Under the pieces are notes generated by a model that was not told the origin of the DNA, did no database searches, and was given only the letters and a program-made list of their open reading frames with translations. The translations under genes were made by a program, and so were the position numbers. A DNA stretch of 64,000 bases, taken from Lentzea sp. NBRC 102530. Its GTDB lineage: Bacteria; Actinomycetota; Actinomycetes; Mycobacteriales; Pseudonocardiaceae. The DNA is taken from NCBI RefSeq assembly GCF_030269365.1, contig NZ_BSTF01000018.1, forward strand, positions 1 through 64,000, in the 5' to 3' direction. Positions 61,466 through 64,000 of this stretch are shown one piece after another; position 1 is the stretch's first letter; each line of letters opens with the position of its first letter.

Positions 61466-62439
61466 CGACCTTCCAGGCCCCGCAGCCGTCCGCGGGTAGC
61501 CGCATCATCGGTCTCGGCAGCTACCAGCCCGAGACGGTGGTGAGCAATCACGACCTCGCCCAGCGCATGGACACCTCGGACGAGTGGATCCGCGATCGCG
61601 TCGGCATCGTGAACCGGCACGTCGCGGCCAAGGACGAGGGCGTCGTCGACATGTCGGTGCTCGCCGCCACCAAGGCGATCGAGGACGCGGGCATCTCGCC
61701 GGAGGACATCGGCGGCGTGATCGTGGCGACGTGCACGATGCCGTCGACCATCCCGAACGCCGCCGCGCAGGTCGCCACCCGGCTCGGCATCAAGGCCGCG
61801 GCCGCGTTCGACCTGAACGCCGCGTGCGCGGGCTTCTGCTACGCCGTCGCGACCGCCGCGGACATCGTCCGCGCGGGCACCGTGAAGAACTTCCTCGTCG
61901 TCGGCGCGGAGAAGCTCACCGACTGGACGCACCCCGACGACCGCTCGACCGCGATCATCTTCGCGGACGGCGCGGGCGCCGTCGTGATCGGTGCCGCCGA
62001 CGTGAACGAGATCGGCCCCGTCGCGTGGGGCTCGGACGGTTCCATGTCCGAGGTCATCCGCATCGACGACCGCGACTCGTTCATCCACCAGGAAGGCCAG
62101 ACGGTCTTCCGGTGGGCGACGACGCAGATCGCACCGGTTGCGATCCGTGCCGCCGAACTCGCGGGTGTCGAACTGTCCGAAGTGGACGTGTTCGCCCCGC
62201 ACCAGGCCAACCTCAGGATCATCGAAGCCATCGCCAAGCGCTTGCGCAACAATGGTGCGCGCGAGGACCTGAAGGTCGCTAGAGACATCGTCGAATCCGG
62301 CAACACCTCCTCGGCCTCGATCCCCATGGCGCTCGACCACATGAGGACCGCGGGCGAGATCTCCTCGGGAGACGTGGTGTTGATGGTCGGTTTCGGCGCT
62401 GGCCTGTCCTACGCGGGACAGGTCGTCAGGATCCCGTGA
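61462..62439 (+). CDS. fabH: 3-oxoacyl-ACP synthase III (canonical KASIII)
   Basis: A 325-residue FabH with a complete triad: Cys122 in NAACAGFCYAV, His in FAPHQANLRIIE and Asn in SGNTSSASIPMALD. It starts fatty-acid synthesis from acyl-CoA and malonyl-ACP. GTG overlaps the fabD stop by four bases (GTGA). It is the useful reference for the KASIII-like gene at 8199, which lacks the Asn motif. Confidence 0.95.
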   Translation: MTTFQAPQPSAGSRIIGLGSYQPETVVSNHDLAQRMDTSDEWIRDRVGIVNRHVAAKDEGVVDMSVLAATKAIEDAGISPEDIGGVIVATCTMPSTIPNAAAQVATRLGIKAAAAFDLNAACAGFCYAVATAADIVRAGTVKNFLVVGAEKLTDWTHPDDRSTAIIFADGAGAVVIGAADVNEIGPVAWGSDGSMSEVIRIDDRDSFIHQEGQTVFRWATTQIAPVAIRAAELAGVELSEVDVFAPHQANLRIIEAIAKRLRNNGAREDLKVARDIVESGNTSSASIPMALDHMRTAGEISSGDVVLMVGFGAGLSYAGQVVRIP

Positions 62440-62473
62440 GTTCTTCCACCGTTTCAATCGAAAGGGAACTTCA

Positions 62474-62710
62474 GTGAGCGACAACGTCCTGTCCGGTCTT
62501 GCCGAGATCGTCGAAGAGGTCGCCGGCGTTGCCGCCGACGACGTCACCGCTGAGAAGTCCTTCGTGGACGACCTCGACATCGACTCGCTGTCGATGGTCG
62601 AGATCGCCGTCCAGGCTGAGGACAAGTTCGGCGTGAAGATCCCGGACGACGAGCTGGCGAACCTCAAGACCGTTGGTGACGCGGTGAACTACATCACCAG
62701 CAACAAGTGA
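62474..62710 (+). CDS. acpP: Acyl carrier protein
   Basis: A 78-residue ACP with the phosphopantetheine site DDLDIDSLSMVEIA (Ser38). GTG start with aaggga upstream. Coupled to fabF by a four-base overlap. Carries growing fatty acyl chains for FASII. Confidence 0.95.
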   Translation: MSDNVLSGLAEIVEEVAGVAADDVTAEKSFVDDLDIDSLSMVEIAVQAEDKFGVKIPDDELANLKTVGDAVNYITSNK

Positions 62711-63942
62711 CCTCGGGCATCGAGGTCGTCATCACCGGGCTGGGTGCCACCACCCCGCTCGGTGGTGATGTCACGTCCACCTGGGACGCGTTGCTGGCCG
62801 GCAAGAGCGGCGTGGGTCCGATGACCCACGACTGGGTCGAGAAGTACGACCTGCCGGTCAAGATCGCGTCGCAGCTCGTGGTGGACCCGACCGAGGTGCT
62901 CCCCCGAGTAGAGGCACGCCGCCTGGACCGCTCCGAGCAGGTCGCCATCGTGGCGTCCCGCCAGGCGTGGGCCGACGCGGGCCACGACGACGACACCGTC
63001 GACCGCCAGCGCCTCGCCGTGATCATCGGCACGGGCATCGGCGGCGCGATCACCCTGCTCACCCAGGACGACCTCCTGGAGCAGCACGGTCTGCGCAAGG
63101 TGTCGCCGCTGACCGTCCCGATGCTGATGCCGAACGGCCCGGCCGCGCACGTGGGCCTGGAACTGAAGGCACAGGCGGGCGTGCACGCCCCGGTCTCCGC
63201 GTGCGCGTCCGGCGCCGAGGCCATCGCGTGGGCCTACCGCATGATCATGTCCGGCGAAGCCGACGTGGTCGTCGCGGGCGGTGCCGAAGCGTGCATCACG
63301 GCCATCCCGGTCGCGGGCTTCTCGCAGGCCCGCACCATGAGCACCCGCAACGACGAGCCGGAGAAGGCCTCGCGACCGTTCGACACGGCCCGCGACGGTT
63401 TCGTCCTCGGCGAGGGCGCGGGCGTCATGGTCCTGGAACGCCGCGAGTTCGCAGAGGCGCGCGGGGCGAAGATCTACGGCCGCCTCGCAGGCATCGGCAC
63501 GTCGGCCGACGGCTACCACATCACGGCCCCGGACCCCGAGGGCGTGGGCCAGTCGCGCGCCATCGCCGCGGCCCTGCGCTCCGGCGGCATCGACCCGTCC
63601 GACGTGGGCCACGTGAACTGCCACGCCACCTCCACCCCGGTGGGCGACGTCGCGGAAACCGTGGCGATCCGCAAGGCGATCGGTGACCACCCGGTCCTGA
63701 CCGCGCCGAAGGGCGCACTGGGCCACCTGCTGGGCGCAGCAGGCGCGGTGGAAGCCATCGTCACCGTCCTGTCGATCCGCGACGGCATCGTTCCCCAGAC
63801 GCTCAACCTGGAGAACCTCGACCCGGCCGTCACGCTCGACGTGGTGGCGGGCGAGCCGCGCAAGATCAAGCTGGACGCCGCCGTGAACGACTCGTTCGGC
63901 TTCGGCGGCCACAACGTGGCACTGGCCTTCACCCCGGCCTAG
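62707..63942 (+). CDS. fabF: 3-oxoacyl-ACP synthase II (KasA/KasB-like)
   Basis: A 411-residue KASII with Cys in SACASGAEAIAWAYR, His in NCHATSTPVGD and the second His in GHLLGAAGAVEAI, plus the GFGGHN C-terminal motif. It elongates acyl-ACPs. GTG overlaps the acpP stop. Last gene of the operon before a hairpin. Confidence 0.95.
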   Translation: MTSGIEVVITGLGATTPLGGDVTSTWDALLAGKSGVGPMTHDWVEKYDLPVKIASQLVVDPTEVLPRVEARRLDRSEQVAIVASRQAWADAGHDDDTVDRQRLAVIIGTGIGGAITLLTQDDLLEQHGLRKVSPLTVPMLMPNGPAAHVGLELKAQAGVHAPVSACASGAEAIAWAYRMIMSGEADVVVAGGAEACITAIPVAGFSQARTMSTRNDEPEKASRPFDTARDGFVLGEGAGVMVLERREFAEARGAKIYGRLAGIGTSADGYHITAPDPEGVGQSRAIAAALRSGGIDPSDVGHVNCHATSTPVGDVAETVAIRKAIGDHPVLTAPKGALGHLLGAAGAVEAIVTVLSIRDGIVPQTLNLENLDPAVTLDVVAGEPRKIKLDAAVNDSFGFGGHNVALAFTPA

Positions 63943-63960
63943 CCACACCGCTCGACCACG

Positions 63961-63990
63961 AGCCCCGACCCGAGCTTGCGGGTCGGGGCT
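63961..63990 (+). terminator. Hairpin terminator of the fab operon
   Basis: 12-base arms (AGCCCCGACCCG) with a six-base loop, followed by a T-rich tail, 18 bases after the fabF stop. Confidence 0.85.
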
Positions 63991-64000
63991 TTGTGTTGCG

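Overview
The window is high-GC actinobacterial chromosome, most likely from the Pseudonocardiaceae (Lentzea/Saccharothrix/Actinosynnema type). The reasons are frequent GTG starts, strong Shine-Dalgarno sites, GTGA/ATGA translational coupling, a homodimeric-type aceE, a DUF3052 gene beside it, a PucR-type regulator in front of a fabD-fabH-acpP-fabF operon, and many P450, SARP and TetR genes. Coding density is high and convergent genes are usually separated by long GC-rich hairpin terminators. These assignments rest on motif recognition by eye; no database search was run.

Region 1 (about 1-22,500) reads like a small natural-product locus. It starts with the tail of an IS3-type transposase, then CurA-like reductase, two paralogous P450s, an epoxide hydrolase, an MFS exporter and an NmrA-like reductase. 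The core is a stand-alone PCP, a KASIII-like enzyme with an altered catalytic triad and a convergent stand-alone adenylation domain whose hand-read pocket code (DAFWLGGTFK) resembles valine codes. Two small secreted proteins, a second MFS exporter, a group D-type flavin monooxygenase, a SnoaL-like protein and an SRPBCC protein follow. Next come a second-copy-looking acetolactate synthase (large subunit plus a very short ACT subunit) behind a SARP regulator, a histidine kinase and response regulator arranged tail to tail, a degenerate SDR and a TetR-controlled locus. A plausible reading is: AHAS supplies the valine pathway, the A domain loads the amino acid on the PCP, oxygenases modify it, and the KASIII-like enzyme moves it to an unknown acceptor.

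Region 2 (about 22,500-33,500) holds an SDR, lipA, and a nine-gene Asp23/Gls24 envelope-stress operon led by an ECF sigma factor and an apparent zinc-finger anti-sigma/Gls24 fusion. CsbD, a saccharopine-dehydrogenase-like reductase, a GNAT and a third P450, and several small unknown genes follow.

Region 3 (about 33,500-46,280) looks like a decayed integrative island ending at the 3' end of a tRNA-Val gene, next to a broken large serine recombinase. Its cargo includes an AT-richer two-gene unit, a KAP P-loop NTPase translationally coupled to a HEPN-like protein (candidate anti-phage system). It also carries an XRE/TPR regulator, a resolvase-like plus degenerate ATPase pair, and an oxidoreductase-aminotransferase-Nudix operon that may make an amino sugar.

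Region 4 (46,280-64,000) is core-like: tRNA-Val, peroxiredoxin, DUF3052, aceE, GNAT, PnuC plus M14 peptidase, beta-propeller phytase, AlkZ-like protein, nucleotidyltransferase, membrane-helix-repeat protein, Tap-like hydrolase, and the FasR-like regulator with the FASII operon and a candidate operator in its promoter.
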